64,000 nt of DNA from Gymnopilus junonius (Eukaryota > Basidiomycota > Agaricomycetes > Agaricales > Galerinaceae). The notes below the pieces were generated by a model. It worked only from the letters and a program-made list of their open reading frames with translations, did not search any database and was not told the origin of the DNA. Made by a program: the position numbers and the translations under genes. Positions within the stretch are counted from its first letter, which is position 1, and each line of letters starts with the position of its first letter. The stretch spans positions 1-64,000 of the forward strand of contig JADNYJ010000039.1 in the NCBI GenBank assembly GCA_015501075.1, written 5' to 3'. Shown one piece after another: positions 33,787 to 46,222 of the stretch.

Positions 33787-34965
33787 GATTAGCGAAGGTA
33801 GCTGTGAGTGTTTAACTGGGCCAGGTCAGCCCGGGTTGTGTGAGTGACATGCTCGCAGCCAGTCAAGGGTATGTCTGCCAGATTGATATTTGGATCTTGA
33901 TACCACCTGAAAACCAATATTTCAGTTTGTTAGCAGGACATAGCTGTATATAGAGTACCTTGATCTTATGAACCCAAGGTGAAATTTGAGGCCCTTGATG
34001 GATGAGAGGGCCACGAATAATGTCGGCAAGGAATGCCCAAGTTGGTGCCCATGCAACAGTCGCATAAGTAGTTGCCATTATCAAGGAGGGCTCAGCAGTG
34101 CGGTGTTGACAAGGTACCAATACGAGTGATTTTGAGGAGTTGTTTGACCAGAGACCTCGGTTTTGTATGAGACGGATGGTCCATTCATCCGACACGGAAA
34201 GAACCCAACCCAGATCTATCTGGTCGCGAAAGACCATTGACTATAGCATGGATAGATGTAATATCGTCTAATAGGGTGAAGTAATGGAGAAAAGAAAGTA
34301 TTTACGCGCCAGAGAACTGTCTTCTATGTGAACACACGTTCAACGGCAAAAGTCTCTCGGAATCTTGTGGAAAGCCGGCGAAATTGAGAGTACCAAGAGA
34401 ATTGGCATGACAAAGATCGTCGCAAGCGATCCAACTACCTACCCAATGGTGCGTTGTTGCTGCTGAATTTCGTTGTTTGGCTGTGCAGTTATTTTCGCAT
34501 GCGGAAGGGAAAGAGCAAGGTGACATGCCGAACGCAAAGGCGCATGGGGAAACTTGTTCACGTTATTATTTCCTTCCGGAAATATTGAAGTCAAGTCTGA
34601 CGTAGTGTAGCGCGAAATATATGTCACGAATGAATTACTTGGTGATTAATGATAGATAATCTATTGAAAAAGGAAAAGAATGAAGAATGAGTAAGTACAA
34701 TGTCCTGAATGAGGGTATAACGAGAGAGAGAAAGGGAAGCTCGTGTATAGATACTGGTATGACAGTCAAGAACGAAAATGTCTCTGCGTCCGGGGCCTGC
34801 ATCCAAGTCCGCGTCTGCCAAGCGAATCCACGGACACAAAGGTAAGGATATCATCATAGATGGATATCACCAAAAAAATCCGGTCTTCCAACTTCCAAGT
34901 CTCTAACTGAATGCGGCGCTGGGAGCCCTATGCATCACGCGTCACAACCATATTCCGTGCATGGA
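33787..34965. other. Intergenic, with one unassigned open stretch
   Basis: A minus-strand open frame at 33,863-34,237 (about 124 codons) has no recognisable domain and is flanked by nothing supportive. The rest shows no feature. Confidence 0.4.
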
Positions 34966-35795
34966 TTACTGCACCATCGCAGCACCGAGTACGACGCCCA
35001 GTATGCCCATCCCAACGGCGATAATGGTCGAATATACTGCGTCCATCCCATAGTGTACGGCGGAACTAGAAGACGTAGCGGGAGGTGCAGTAGATGTCGA
35101 CGCAGCAGATGACGAAGTCGAGGTGGAAGACGAGGTTGCAGAGGTTACTGGGAGAGACGGGAATGTCAATGACACGGAGGTGGACGCGACATTGCAGAAT
35201 TGCTGTGCGAGGCTTTCACTAGTGGGGATTTGATCCGGGCAATTAGAGAATACACAGTCTGATAGTTCTGGGGAGAAGTTTGGCCTGAATTTTTTAAAGG
35301 AGAAGCGTTAGAGGTAAATCTCTTCTTGAGGACGGACAGGGAAGAACATACTGTGTGCAAAAACAGTTCACGTCTACGAGGCTAGTGCAGTTCACTATTG
35401 ATATGGCATCCGCCAAGCAATTTGATACTATAATGAAAGAAAATTGCTAAATAATCAGACCGAAAATAAAAACTTTATTCAAGGCTTACCACATGAAGAA
35501 ACGCCACTCAAACTAGGAAATTGCGCACTGCTAGTCGCGCTAGCCGAAGAACTCGCACTCAAACTACCACTGAAAGTAAGTGAACCCGACGCTGGAGCCG
35601 TTCTTGTACCAGAAGTTGTGCTTGACGACGCCGTAGATGCTCCCGACACCGATGGGAATGTCGAGGGAGGTATTAAGGAGGCTGCGGACCATGCTGGAAG
35701 TGAAATTGTAGAAGGAAGACGAGCAAGGAGAGTGGCAAATGAGGTTGCATTGGGTCGTGGATGGCAATGGCAAAAGAGAGAGGAAAGGATTTCAT
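34966..35795 (-). CDS. CFEM-domain GPI-anchored surface protein
   Basis: Exons: up to 35,795 for the first, a second beginning VSNCLADAISIVNC, a third beginning PNFSPELSDCVFSNC. Across the junctions the eight-cysteine CFEM pattern is complete: SSC, SNC, VNC, VNCFC, SDC, SNC and QFC. It is followed by a Ser/Thr-rich stalk and a hydrophobic C-terminal tail (STIIAVGMGILGVVLGAAM) typical of a GPI signal. CFEM proteins are fungal cell-surface proteins, some binding haem. A plausible signal-peptide start (MKSFPLSFAIAI, ATG at 35,795) is one base out of frame with the Ser-rich region that follows near 35,750, so the first exon has a frameshift or a missed junction. An unusual Ser/Thr/Ala-rich stretch precedes the CFEM domain. 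Confidence 0.78.
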
Positions 35796-36281
35796 CGTTC
35801 CAAAGCTGCTGCGCAACAAAGCCAAGCAGCGCAGTGCGGTGATCTATAAATAGAACCCAATTCAACAACCTTTTTGTAATTCGTCCATGCTACTACAACC
35901 ATTTTATGCTATTAGGCCGAACAGAATTGGCCGTTCGTAAGAGAATTTAGTAAGTTACTAAATCCAGGATCCGTCCTTTGCCCCTCCTTGTAGGCTTCAT
36001 TACTGAGATCCTGGCCAATAGGTACGTTAGGTTGACCTGTGGGCTTCCGGCAGGGGATCACATGGGTAGCTTGGTATGTGAGCCCCGTCGTGGCACGCTG
36101 ATTGACTGTTGACAATCGCGTACTGCCAGAAAGAAATTGACAGGTTGTCATCTACGAAGGAATGAGTCGACATTCAGGATGATATGGTATTACTTTGCGC
36201 ACCTGTCTTTGCCTTGTGCATGTGCCTGACGAGAATTAGGTCAAATATATTTGAAAGGCATAAAGTCCTCACCCCGTAATC
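35796..36281. other. Divergent intergenic region
   Basis: Separates the minus-strand CFEM gene from the plus-strand F-box gene and should hold both promoters. No clear motif is visible. Confidence 0.4.
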
Positions 36282-37577
36282 ATGTCATACTTTGCTCCGG
36301 AAGAGATATTCGAGCGAATCCTCGACTTCCTTCACGATAATCGTGCAGCTCTTTGTTCCAGTAGCCTCGTCAATCGTGGATGGCTGCTTATGACTAGGTA
36401 TCACCTTTTCGGCCAGATAGTCCTCAACGAAGTCGAAACGGATGACTACGAGCTCAAGGATAACGTCCATTCATTTCTTTCCCTGATGCAATCGCCCCAT
36501 TCCACAATCGTACCTGCCATTCGGAATGCTGTACTCAATATCAGCACTCAGGGTCTCATCCCTGATGTTGTCAGGGAATTGAAGCGCTCACAGCACCTAA
36601 CACGTATCATGTTTATGGACCACACTCACGTCTCTGATACTCCGTCACTGTCTTGGATTTCGGAAGCCTTGCCGAATATCGAAGCATTTTCCTACAATAC
36701 ATGGTACTCCGTCCCCGATGACGCGCATCGTCTCTTCGCGTCCTTTACGAGGCTTCAAAGCTTATGCGTATACACCCGAGTCTATACGACGTTCACCTTC
36801 CCCCACGACATACCTATCCCACAGTTTCTTCGTCTTAGGACTCTTCGTCTGAGGCTACTCAATTCCGAACAGTTTTTAGATTGGTTGCAGGCCCTGACTG
36901 GCTTCCAGCCTAGCCTTGAGACGTTCGACCTTCGGCTCTTCCGTTTATTTCACAGCGGTTGGGGCCCCATCGGTACTCTCAACACGTTCCTGAAAGTTAA
37001 TTCAGGTAGCTTGCAGCATCTCAGCCTAGGCATAGACTATGCTGCACAGGTAGTCGACGAAGATGAAAGTGTTTGTGTCGACGAAGGTGGGATTGGCCCT
37101 TTATGAATTTCTGTAAATTAATGAAGAGATTTAATACAATTAATAGGAAGACCAGCAGACCTGAGCGAATTATCCAATCTCAAATCCATCTTCTTCAGAA
37201 CACACGATTTCAAGGCTATCTGCGATTCTCTGATGACTCTTCACCCCTCGTCCAAGTTGGGCGTTCTGAATGTCCATCTGCTACATTGGAAGTATGGAGA
37301 GCGAATGAATCCCGGCGGATGCACCTGTGCTCCTTCTCGATTCCTAGAAAGACTCGAAAGCATTATGGGGGACAACCATTCATTTACAGGAACTGCAATA
37401 CATCTTCGCATTTCCAAAGAATTCGCTGATTCGGATCCAGAATTTTCATCGGTGATAGGGTCATTGAGGACAGGGTGGCAGAAGAGGGATTTGAAAATGT
37501 CTTTTGTCGACTATGATCATGAGGAAGATGATCAAATCGACTCGGCACAATCTATTCGAGACCTCTTATTATCTTGA
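36282..37577 (+). CDS. F-box protein, paralog 1
   Basis: Exons 36,282-37,086 and 37,147-37,577 around a 60-bp intron (GTGGGA...ATAG, phase 1) give 411 residues. The N-terminus has a short F-box-like segment (PEEIFERILDFLHDNRAALCSSSLVNRGW, residues 5-33), then a leucine-rich repeat-like body (LRLRTLRLRLLNSEQFLDWL, SLQHLSLGIDY). F-box proteins link substrates to SCF ubiquitin ligases; basidiomycetes have large expanded sets. It is paralogous end to end, including intron position, to 49,036-50,332. No defects are seen. Confidence 0.85.
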
Positions 37578-40500
37578 AGGATATCCGGACACTGTTGTCT
37601 CCGGAAGGGTCTGCGTCTTATTTAATTTATAGTACATAGATCCAGAGCAGGAGAGAGGAGAGACGGTTGGTAGTTACACGCTTTTGGACAATAGAGCCCA
37701 ACAACACTATGCACTTGCCAATGCACTGCTCGAATCATGCTTCAGGCATGTGGTCTCGTTGGGCGATTCGACGAAAGAGAGGCTCTGAGAAGTGAGCTTT
37801 AGGTTTAATTTTTGGAGCGGACTCCTCAATCCTGTTCCGATCTTCCATGTTCTAACTAGGACGTCTTCGCAACCAGATATACCAATGTCCAGTTCGTAAT
37901 TCATCCTCTCTGTCCATATATTGTAGGCTTACTCACGTCATCCAAGGCTGATTATCTACCCTACCACGCTTATATGCATCAACCACTTCATTGAAGTTGA
38001 AGCCTCTATAGTCACCAGTGTTTCCGCAGCCTCTTCTATGTATCATCACTTTTTCAATCCTACCTCAAGAAGAGCATCACCCTAACCTCGCGGCTGCCGA
38101 GATGTCAGTCAATACCGTTAGTTAACAGCTCCTTCGTCTGCTTTTTCTGTGGGCAGAGACGGAGATTCGGAAAGAAAAGGAACGGCCTTTGCCTCTACTT
38201 ATGACCAGTGGAACAGAGGCTTACCTGGCTAATACAAGAGGCTGCTATATCTAGAGTACGTTCCTCTCTTTTACTTTCGTTTTGAGATTCTTTCCCTGAC
38301 TTTCTGTTTCTTTCTTGTTTCGTAGATGACTTGCTCGCAGACGACGATTGTCTGCATCACGTTGCCTTCCGTGAAGATGCTGGAGGAGCTGCGTTACTCT
38401 CATTCGGTCGTCGACCTTATATAAATGGATTTTGTCCAGTGCGGAGATTGTAATTCCAAAAGTTCGTGTAGAGTTAAAATTACAAATTGCTTACGTAATT
38501 GACATTTCTTTTTTTCCAGGCAGAGCTCACATCTGGAGCAATTCTGGACCACCTTTTAGACAACATGCAGTGGCGAATGGAAGACGACCTCTAGCTCCTC
38601 CCTTACATCTCCCGCGCCCCTACATACAAAGTGCAACATGCCTGATCAACATTTAACTAGGAAGACATCAACCCTCCATCCTAATCGAGGCAGAGCAGGA
38701 AGGGTGTCTCCGGAAGTGATTAGTTGCCTACTTACCCTTTATGCAGGACCAGTCTGATACTGAGATTGTGAGAATCCGCGAACGATTTGCTGAGCATGTG
38801 GGGTATGGGCCTTAGCTTGGTGGAACGAGCCTTGGCCCTTGACCTACCTGACTCCTCTACCTAGCATAAAATAGGGAGGGCGTAAAGTCCCTTTAGAGAC
38901 TCAGCCGCATCTGAGAACAGTAGCGCTGCTTCGCCTGCAGTGATTTTATTTGGGAGCTGGGGACGAGTGGGATCGATGTACCGGCATTACGCTCGGTATC
39001 ATCATCGCCCTTCAAGGAGTTATTCCGGCAGCGGCTCTGCTTGGCCGTCTTACTTTGTGCTTGAGGACGACAGAGATGTCCAGCAGAGTTTTATTGGTAC
39101 TTGAATACTTTATGAGAAACTATATATTTGTGGGTAAGTATATTATCGAACATAATTAGTTCAGTTGGAGGGTTTCTTGTTGGGCAAGCAGGTGTGAGCA
39201 ATATGTATTGCGAAGCGTGAACCAATGGATCGTGCGAGGCATAGAATCATGAAATTTCTGTCAGGGTCATCAAGACCCTGCAAATCTATATACGTAACAC
39301 ATCTAGATTTTTTCGACGTCATTACTTGTGAATACCTCTCCGAACGCAAAGAAAAGGAAGTGATCGTCAAGAGCTGGATAAAATACATAAAGACAGAAAA
39401 TGCAAAGAGACAAATAAAAATTCGAGGCGGACACGGCCGTGAGAATCGATACCCACGATGATATGATAGAGAAAAGTACGGATGATCCATCCTTTAAGGT
39501 GCGCGGGAACTATATGGCAGGATTTGAATCACATCAGCGTCGGCCTTGCTTCTCGCTGCACTCCCACGGGCTTCCGACCTTCGATTTCATAGCATCTGCG
39601 AAGGCAATGGGCATTTGACGCGATCAATCACCCCTTCAATATTAACAATTAGCACTAGCACTAGCAAGTTACCAAGGTGTCTGTCCAAGTGCTTGTGCGC
39701 TCAAGGGTCCAGACGCAGGACTGGAGATTCACTAAAGATAGGCCGCTGAGGCTGGAGCCTGGCAGAAGGCTGTCCTTCTGAATCTCCTGGTGCATGTAAG
39801 TCAAACGTAAGCACAAAACTTGAGGCGTGGTTCAGAGAGTAATAAGTAGCCCAATTCTCAACCTTCTCGATAGAATTTCATTCCAAGGTACTCCCCGGCA
39901 CAATGGAATCATTTATTCCCTAAAGTTATCTTCTAAATAGAAATCTAATACGTAGAACACAAACCTAGGCGCGCCTAGGCCGCCTGCAACACACATAGAA
40001 ATCCAGAATACGCGAAGACGACCAGGTAGTGGATTGCATTTCGGGCCTCCCAATTGATCTTTCGTCATGTTTGTCATGAGGTGGCTGGATTTGTCAGAAA
40101 TAACAAACAGACATGCATAAGTTTTCACCTAAAACTCCGACCACTCGAACACAAATGCTCGAGCACGTCAATCGGCTTGTAGCCATGCAATTCCTTCTCA
40201 AAATCCCTTCCTGTGAATCACATCTCGTTCTTCTTCTCGTGCACAACAGATCCACTTGATCCCCCAAATTTCTCGAATGTGAGGTTTTCGGAGGCTAGAC
40301 CCGAACAAAACAACCCGCAAACCAATACTGACTAAATTCACTTGCAGTCAACAGATGCTGGAAGATTCGAACTGTTTCTCACCGCAAGTTCGATTATCTG
40401 GAACGTGGTCAAAGACGTCTTGGACTTTCGAAATGTGAGATTCTACCACACCGATTGCCAACCGCCAAGTAAGCACATTGTCCGATATATAAACTGGACA

Positions 40501-40594
40501 GAGACTGAAAAAAAAAATCTATTCCAGCTTCCTCTGGACGCCCCCATTTTTCCCCCGCTATTCACAGCTCAGCGACTGCTACTTGTGATTTAAA
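37578..40594. other. 3-kb interval with no recognised gene
   Basis: Short coding-like scraps near 38,150-38,660 (around DLLADDDCLHHVAFREDAGG) suggest a broken gene I cannot identify. The rest has no domain, RNA gene or repeat that I can support. Confidence 0.4.
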
Positions 40595-42994
40595 ATGGAC
40601 CGCGACTTCTGTGGATCAGACACTGGCGACGGCTGTGGACGCTCATTTCCCAAACAAATCGTCGCCTGGCCTCTGCGCAAAATGCACAAAGCTTGCAAGC
40701 TTTTCGGATGGATCAACCGAGTACGAGCAATGGAAAGTAAGTTGTTTTGTTTCTGACAGTTCAGATTATGCGACAACTCTGAACCTTTGTCAGGGCTTCC
40801 GGCAGTGTGAGTCTTGTGGGGTTGCTTGGAAGAACCTTGATTCTCCAATATGTGGACGGTGCGCTAGTGACAACGCGAAGGCTGCAACGCCTCAACAAGG
40901 AGTCGCTACTGACCCAAGTAAGTCATTATTTTTTTCCGATTGAGCTGTCAGGAACGGCGCTTAATGATTTTACTCAGACATTCAGAACCTCGCGCGTACA
41001 GCAATCGAGGCGTCTCGCGCCGCCCGGTCTCACGCAATGGATGCTCGCATTACCAAACAACCAGTTGGGCAGCAGCTCCACACAACGGCCGGTTTGACCG
41101 CAGCCAGGAGTAGCATCGGAGTAGGAGATAACAATGTCTTCATCACAGCTCAGTGTCGTATTAAGAGCACATCTGTAAAAGATCAGAAGACTACCGATCC
41201 TAGCTGTGGCCAGTGGGGAAAGCCGTGGCCGAAAGATGCCTACATGTCGGGTGGGCCCTCCTTTTGTTATTCAATTTCTCCTCTAAATCAGATTTTCTTC
41301 GCAATGTTCCAGAGGTTCTTGACGAATATCTGGCGACGCTCAATGTTCGATGGTCAAATGAGAAAGGGATGGCACTTATTCCGTTTGTCCCTCATTCATA
41401 GTTGGTTCTTCGATATTGCTTGACCTTTATTTTCATTTTAGCGACGAGGTTGAATTTCGTTGGGCTGGAAACAAACTCTTCCTTCCCGGAGATGTCAACA
41501 AGCCAGTTGGCGAAGTTTATGACACCTATCTAACTGGTGACATGGCGCGTTACTATTCAGCACCAGCCCCAACAACCAAAAAAGCTGCAGGTTCTCAACC
41601 GCAATTTCTTATGGCACTGGAGTTGTACATCGACCAGCCAAAGGTGATCATTCTCTCGATTGACAACATTTGCTTTATTTATATCATCTATAGTTTATGG
41701 CTCGTCGACGCGACACAATGTCATTTTCCAATAGAGGTGCACCTGCTCACTCGTCTACCAATATTACCACCACCTTCAGGAAGCGAAGCGCGACTGCAAC
41801 TGAAATTAACGACACACTCCGTAAGCGTCATACGGTTTCTAATGAAGGTCAGTCATACATATTTGATTTTGATTTTCATGTCTCAATTACTTTATGTAGG
41901 TGGACCAATGGAATCTACTTTCGTTCGTACCAATCATGCCAATCTGCCTGCTGTAGATGCTTCTACTGTTATCCACCTTAAAAAAGCTCATACGACCTGC
42001 GATCCGGAGACCGGTGAAGTGGAGATTGTATGGCCTGACAACTCGGATATGTATGAAGGTGTTCTTGGAAAGGATGTCTTTGCTACGGGCGCCACGAAAA
42101 ATGTGTACAAGGTCTGTCCTTCTTGCCTCCGTAACTTCTTACACAGTAATGACGACTGTCTATAGTTGTCAATTGGTTCTGAGCTCTACGTAGCCAAGCG
42201 CTTCTTTGAGATAGGATCCGGGACAATGGTAACAGCTAATGAAAATAAAGCTAGTCTCGAAAATGAGCTCATTCGCTTGAAAAATGCTGAATGGTTCCTG
42301 GCCAAGTTCAAAGACATCGCCAAGGAGAATGGCGTCGAGTTTTCGTCAAGTACGTTGAGTTTATTTTTGAATCTCCTTTTTATAACTTGCAAGATTCATT
42401 TAGACATTATTATTTCTGACGGTTTTCTCATTCGTGAAATGGGTATGCCCTCTCCAGCGTCTTCCTTCTCATCGTTCGAGAAGGACACCGCAGTCTGGCT
42501 GGTAGAGCCACGTCGCACGAAGGCCGTCCGAAAGTTTAGCGGGACTTTGGTTCATCCAACTCGCCGTGACAAACTTGGGCAGACCTTATCTGCATTTACC
42601 CACTTCGTTTACGAGTACAGCGGGAAGGAATTGGTCTTTGCCGACATCCAAGGTAATTTCTTAAACTTTCAGAGCACCCAATTGAGCATTGATTCAAATT
42701 TTAAGGTTCCCCGATGACGATTCAGAATGTCGACACCTTCATTCTTTTTGACCCGATGTCTCATTCCCGCCAGTCGTACGTCACTTCACTCTATTGGCAT
42801 GCTCACCGAAGGTTTTATTAACCTGATTTTGAACGTCAAGCGATTCTGGGATCGGAGACCATGGGCTAGACGGCATTGCCACCTTCACCGCTCAACACAC
42901 CTGCAATTATGTCTGCCGCGGCCTTAAACTTGCTACGCTTTCAGAAGACAAAGCTCAAGATAGCGACGAAGACGAAGAAGACGCCGATAAATGA
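40595..42994 (+). CDS. Alpha-kinase (atypical protein kinase) domain protein
   Basis: N-terminal cysteine-rich modules: CGRSFPKQ, then LCAKCTKLASFSDGS and, after a 57-bp intron (40,737-40,793), QCESCGVAWKNLDSPICGRC. The middle is poorly conserved. The C-terminal alpha-kinase domain (about 42,430-42,960) shows VWLVEPRRTKAVRKFSGTL, LSAFTHFVYEYSG, the catalytic LVFADIQGSPM across an intron, FILFDPMSHS, and GIGDHGLDGIATFTAQHTCNYVC, matching the zinc-binding end of MHCK/EF2K-type kinases. It ends with an acidic tail and a stop at 42,992. Multiple phase-varied introns are needed. The first exon reads one base out of frame between SFPK and SPGLCAKC, a defect or sequence error. Such kinases are strongly expanded in Agaricomycetes. 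Confidence 0.85.
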
Positions 42995-43217
42995 ATCACT
43001 CGACTTGTTCTTTCCCTACGATCTGATGCCTGCCTTCGAATGTGTGGTTTCTGCTCGGTGGATGTTCAGCTTCAGTAGTTTCATTTAGGCAGTGACACTG
43101 ACTGGGATGTACCATTACTCATAAAATGACGAGTATAAATATAAAATTTCTCTCCGAATCTCTATAAAGGCCCTTAATTTTTATGCATCAACGATATCGT
43201 CTCCCGCCTTCAACTCG

Positions 43218-44851
43218 ATGAGCAACAACAACCCAACTGGAATTAATGGCCATGGCGCCAAAAACTGTTGGTTTTTTTCAATCGCTCTCGTACACTCTTG
43301 CTCATTGTGTCTGCTTTAGACCCTGACGACGAAATCCTCATGGCCTCCCTCTTTCAATACGCGAAGGAAAGGCTTGGAACTGCTCAGCGGCTTGCAAGGT
43401 TGGAAGCGGAGCACAACCTCGTAATCAAGTATGTTGACCGTGACGCGCTTACTTTGAACCTCTATTCATTGCTGAAATTTTTGTCCAAGGGATCAAACAT
43501 TGTACAAGTTAAATAGGAAGTTCAAAGTTCCAAGTGTTCGAAGGCCGCCGCCGGATGATATCGCCACTCAGGCAGTTCTGGAGAAAGTCGCGAACGATCC
43601 CTCTCAAAGGCGCGGGGTTGGGACAATCAGCACACTTTGAGTAACGAAGGAGTGGCCATTCCTCGGTTGGTAGCCTGTCTTTGCATTTTTGATTCTTTGT
43701 ATATTTTAAACTTTTGTCTAACCTTACGTATAGGGACTTCATTCGGAATGTCCTCGCCACTTATGCACCAGAGGGCCTTGCTCGTCGCTTCCCAGGCGTT
43801 AACCGCATCCCCCGCTCTAAAACTCTCTGCACTCGGCCCAAACCACCAGCACCATGCTGACGGACACGAGAAGTTGAATGCTCAGGCCCTTAACATGGGC
43901 GGCGTTGGTTTGAACATATACGGCGTCAAAGATCAATGGTCTTCGTATATTCTTTCACCCTCGTTGTGGTACCTAACAATCGACTTGCCACCACTATTGG
44001 CCATGTTTATCTAGACGCCGTCGAAAAATATGAATGTAAAGCAGTTCGTGCCAGTGGTCACAGAATGGAAATTTTTGACACAGAACCGGGCTTAATTCAC
44101 AGTGATCCCGATTACATTTGTAACCGACAAAGGGAGCGAGACTGGATTTTTGTACGCCAATCAGACAGCTTTGCGGTAACTTGCAGCTACATACTTCTGT
44201 CATAGGGTCTTTATTTCTAAAATAAATTGCCAGTGAGGCTTATGCTCCCGAGATCGACAAGGAACAATTTCCACCAATGCTACAGATGAGAAGTGTCCAT
44301 AATACGCCCATCGAAGGGCTGTGGCATTGGTTTCTCCAGACGTTCGGCCATAACATTAAGGACACCATTCGCAGTGGATTTGAACTTGGGATCTACAACC
44401 CCAACAACTCTGTTCATCCGTACGTACTGCCTCTGACCCTGATCTTGAATTCCCGTAACCATTTAGTAGGCAATTATTTTACTGGCTATGGCCGAAAATC
44501 CTCCAGATCCAACTTGATCAATTTGTCGAATATTGGAATAACCACAGAATTCGGGCACAGGCAGATAAACCAAACATGTCAGGATCAACACCAAGGCATG
44601 CGTTCACAGTTCCGGACCTTCCTGCTCAACAATGTGGAATTACTGTTGACCAGGCAGTCATTGACGCGCTTCGTCACCAGATCCCCGTCTCGCGTAAAGA
44701 CTCAATGCGCTGGGTCGATGATGAATTCGAGGTTGCGGCGACGATGGCCTTCTCCTCTATCGGAGAACCACCACTAAGTAATCTCTTATCTGGTTGGAAA
44801 ATATTTACGTCTATGGCTAGAGTAATTAATGTTGCATCTTCTCCGACATAA
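43218..44851 (+). pseudogene. rve-type DDE integrase-like protein, frameshifted
   Basis: Starts MSNNNPTGINGHGAKNC at ATG 43,218 and, after introns, continues DDEILMASLFQYAKERLG (a helix-turn-helix-like region), IATQAVLEKVANDPSQRRGVGTIS and LSNEGVAIPR. The catalytic core holds NHQHHADGHEKL (first Asp), VTDKGSETGFLYANQ (second Asp, about 44,118) and NTPIEGLWHWF (Glu, about 44,310), a full DDE triad. The tail reads RHAFTVPDLPAQQCGITVD and ends LSNLLSGWKIF. Related single-copy-like integrase-core proteins are frequent in Agaricomycetes and may be domesticated. Two single-base shifts (near 43,640 and 43,815) break this copy, but all catalytic residues persist. Confidence 0.75.
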
Positions 44852-46222
44852 ATCCCACTTAACCTTTTCACACCGAACCCACTTATCTTAGTTATTGCAT
44901 TTTAAATTCTAATTGAACTATCACCTCAATATGGAGCACAAGTATTTCAAACACCTCCTTCATCTCTTAGATTTTCCTGTCAGCCTCTGGAGTGCAATGA
45001 GCAGAAGCTCCGAGTCCGTGAGCCCAGGAGCACCGTGACTCCTTCAGACGTCTCACGATTACTGCGTGGCCACCGAGAGAAAATTTGATGCAACCGTAAG
45101 ATTCGGCATGACCCTCTGCGAGTCATCTCCTTTCGTGGACTCGTGAAACAAGAACGCACACCTCAAAATACTGAGGTGGCAGACGCACAATTGATGGGAC
45201 TCGGGCCAAGTGGGCACAAGAAAATTACCGTGTACTAAATTTAGCCAACTACCAAATTAGAGCCCTGTATTATGAATGAAAATCATGTTTACCTGACTAT
45301 ATACATGTAATATATTTGTTCCCCTCTTAAACACCTTTCGGATGAGTCCCAAATCTCCCTCGTAGGTCTAAAATTGATCCCAGAAAATAAGATTGACGCC
45401 CTTATTGGACGGTCCGGTGACCCGGGGCAACGGCTAGGAAGCCAGTAAAGATAATTTCCAATGCAATCCGAGTCCGACGGTCATTATTTTTGGTATATAA
45501 GATCTAATAGGTCTATTCTACATATTTACTGTGTTTCATATAATACTGGTTCGCAGGGGATGAGCTATGATACAAATTAGCGAGGACAGTTTCAAAGTCA
45601 CACGGTACAACACTTTTGCCACACGTGATCTTGTGGCAAAATGGTTGCAACGCGGGGTCACTGCTCTGCAACAAGACTGAATGCCTTCAGAAGCATTCAT
45701 TTCTTAGTTTAACGTGTTCAAAATAATTTCTAGCTATATGATATACGAATACTGGCAACTTTCTCTCCGAAAGTTTATCTCAAAAGAGCTGCTACAGTTT
45801 GCGCGCAAGATTTTTTGACCGCGACGGCAGGAGGAACGTGTGGGAAACCGCTCGACTCTGACAGCATGTCGCGACTGACCCCCGTACATGTACCGTACGG
45901 CTTAGGCAACTAACGTGCACTTACCACAGAAACCGTGCAATTACCGTGAAATCATGCACGGTGGCTGCACAGTTGTGTTTGGTAGCGCACGGTAATTTCC
46001 AATTGCCCGGGCCGAGTGCTGGTCAGGATGGGCGGAAATCAAAATCCTGCCATATAGTTCCCGCCAACGCTAATCCTTCGCCTAACTCACTGCGATGACT
46101 CTTTTCTGCTCTCCAAGTATTCCTCATCCTCCTCCGTCATCCAGTCTCCCCTTGTAGGCTGACCGGTTTGGATCCTGAAAATGTCTGTGGGTCGGCCACG
46201 GGGAACACTGATATCGAACTGA
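44852..46222. other. Intergenic, palindrome cluster near 45.93-46.0 kb
   Basis: No gene recognised. Between 45,932 and 45,997 there are overlapping inverted repeats: ACCGTGCA/TGCACGGT (45,932-45,939 and 45,955-45,962), and AATTACCGTG (45,939-45,948) with CACGGTAATT (45,988-45,997). Confidence 0.5.
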
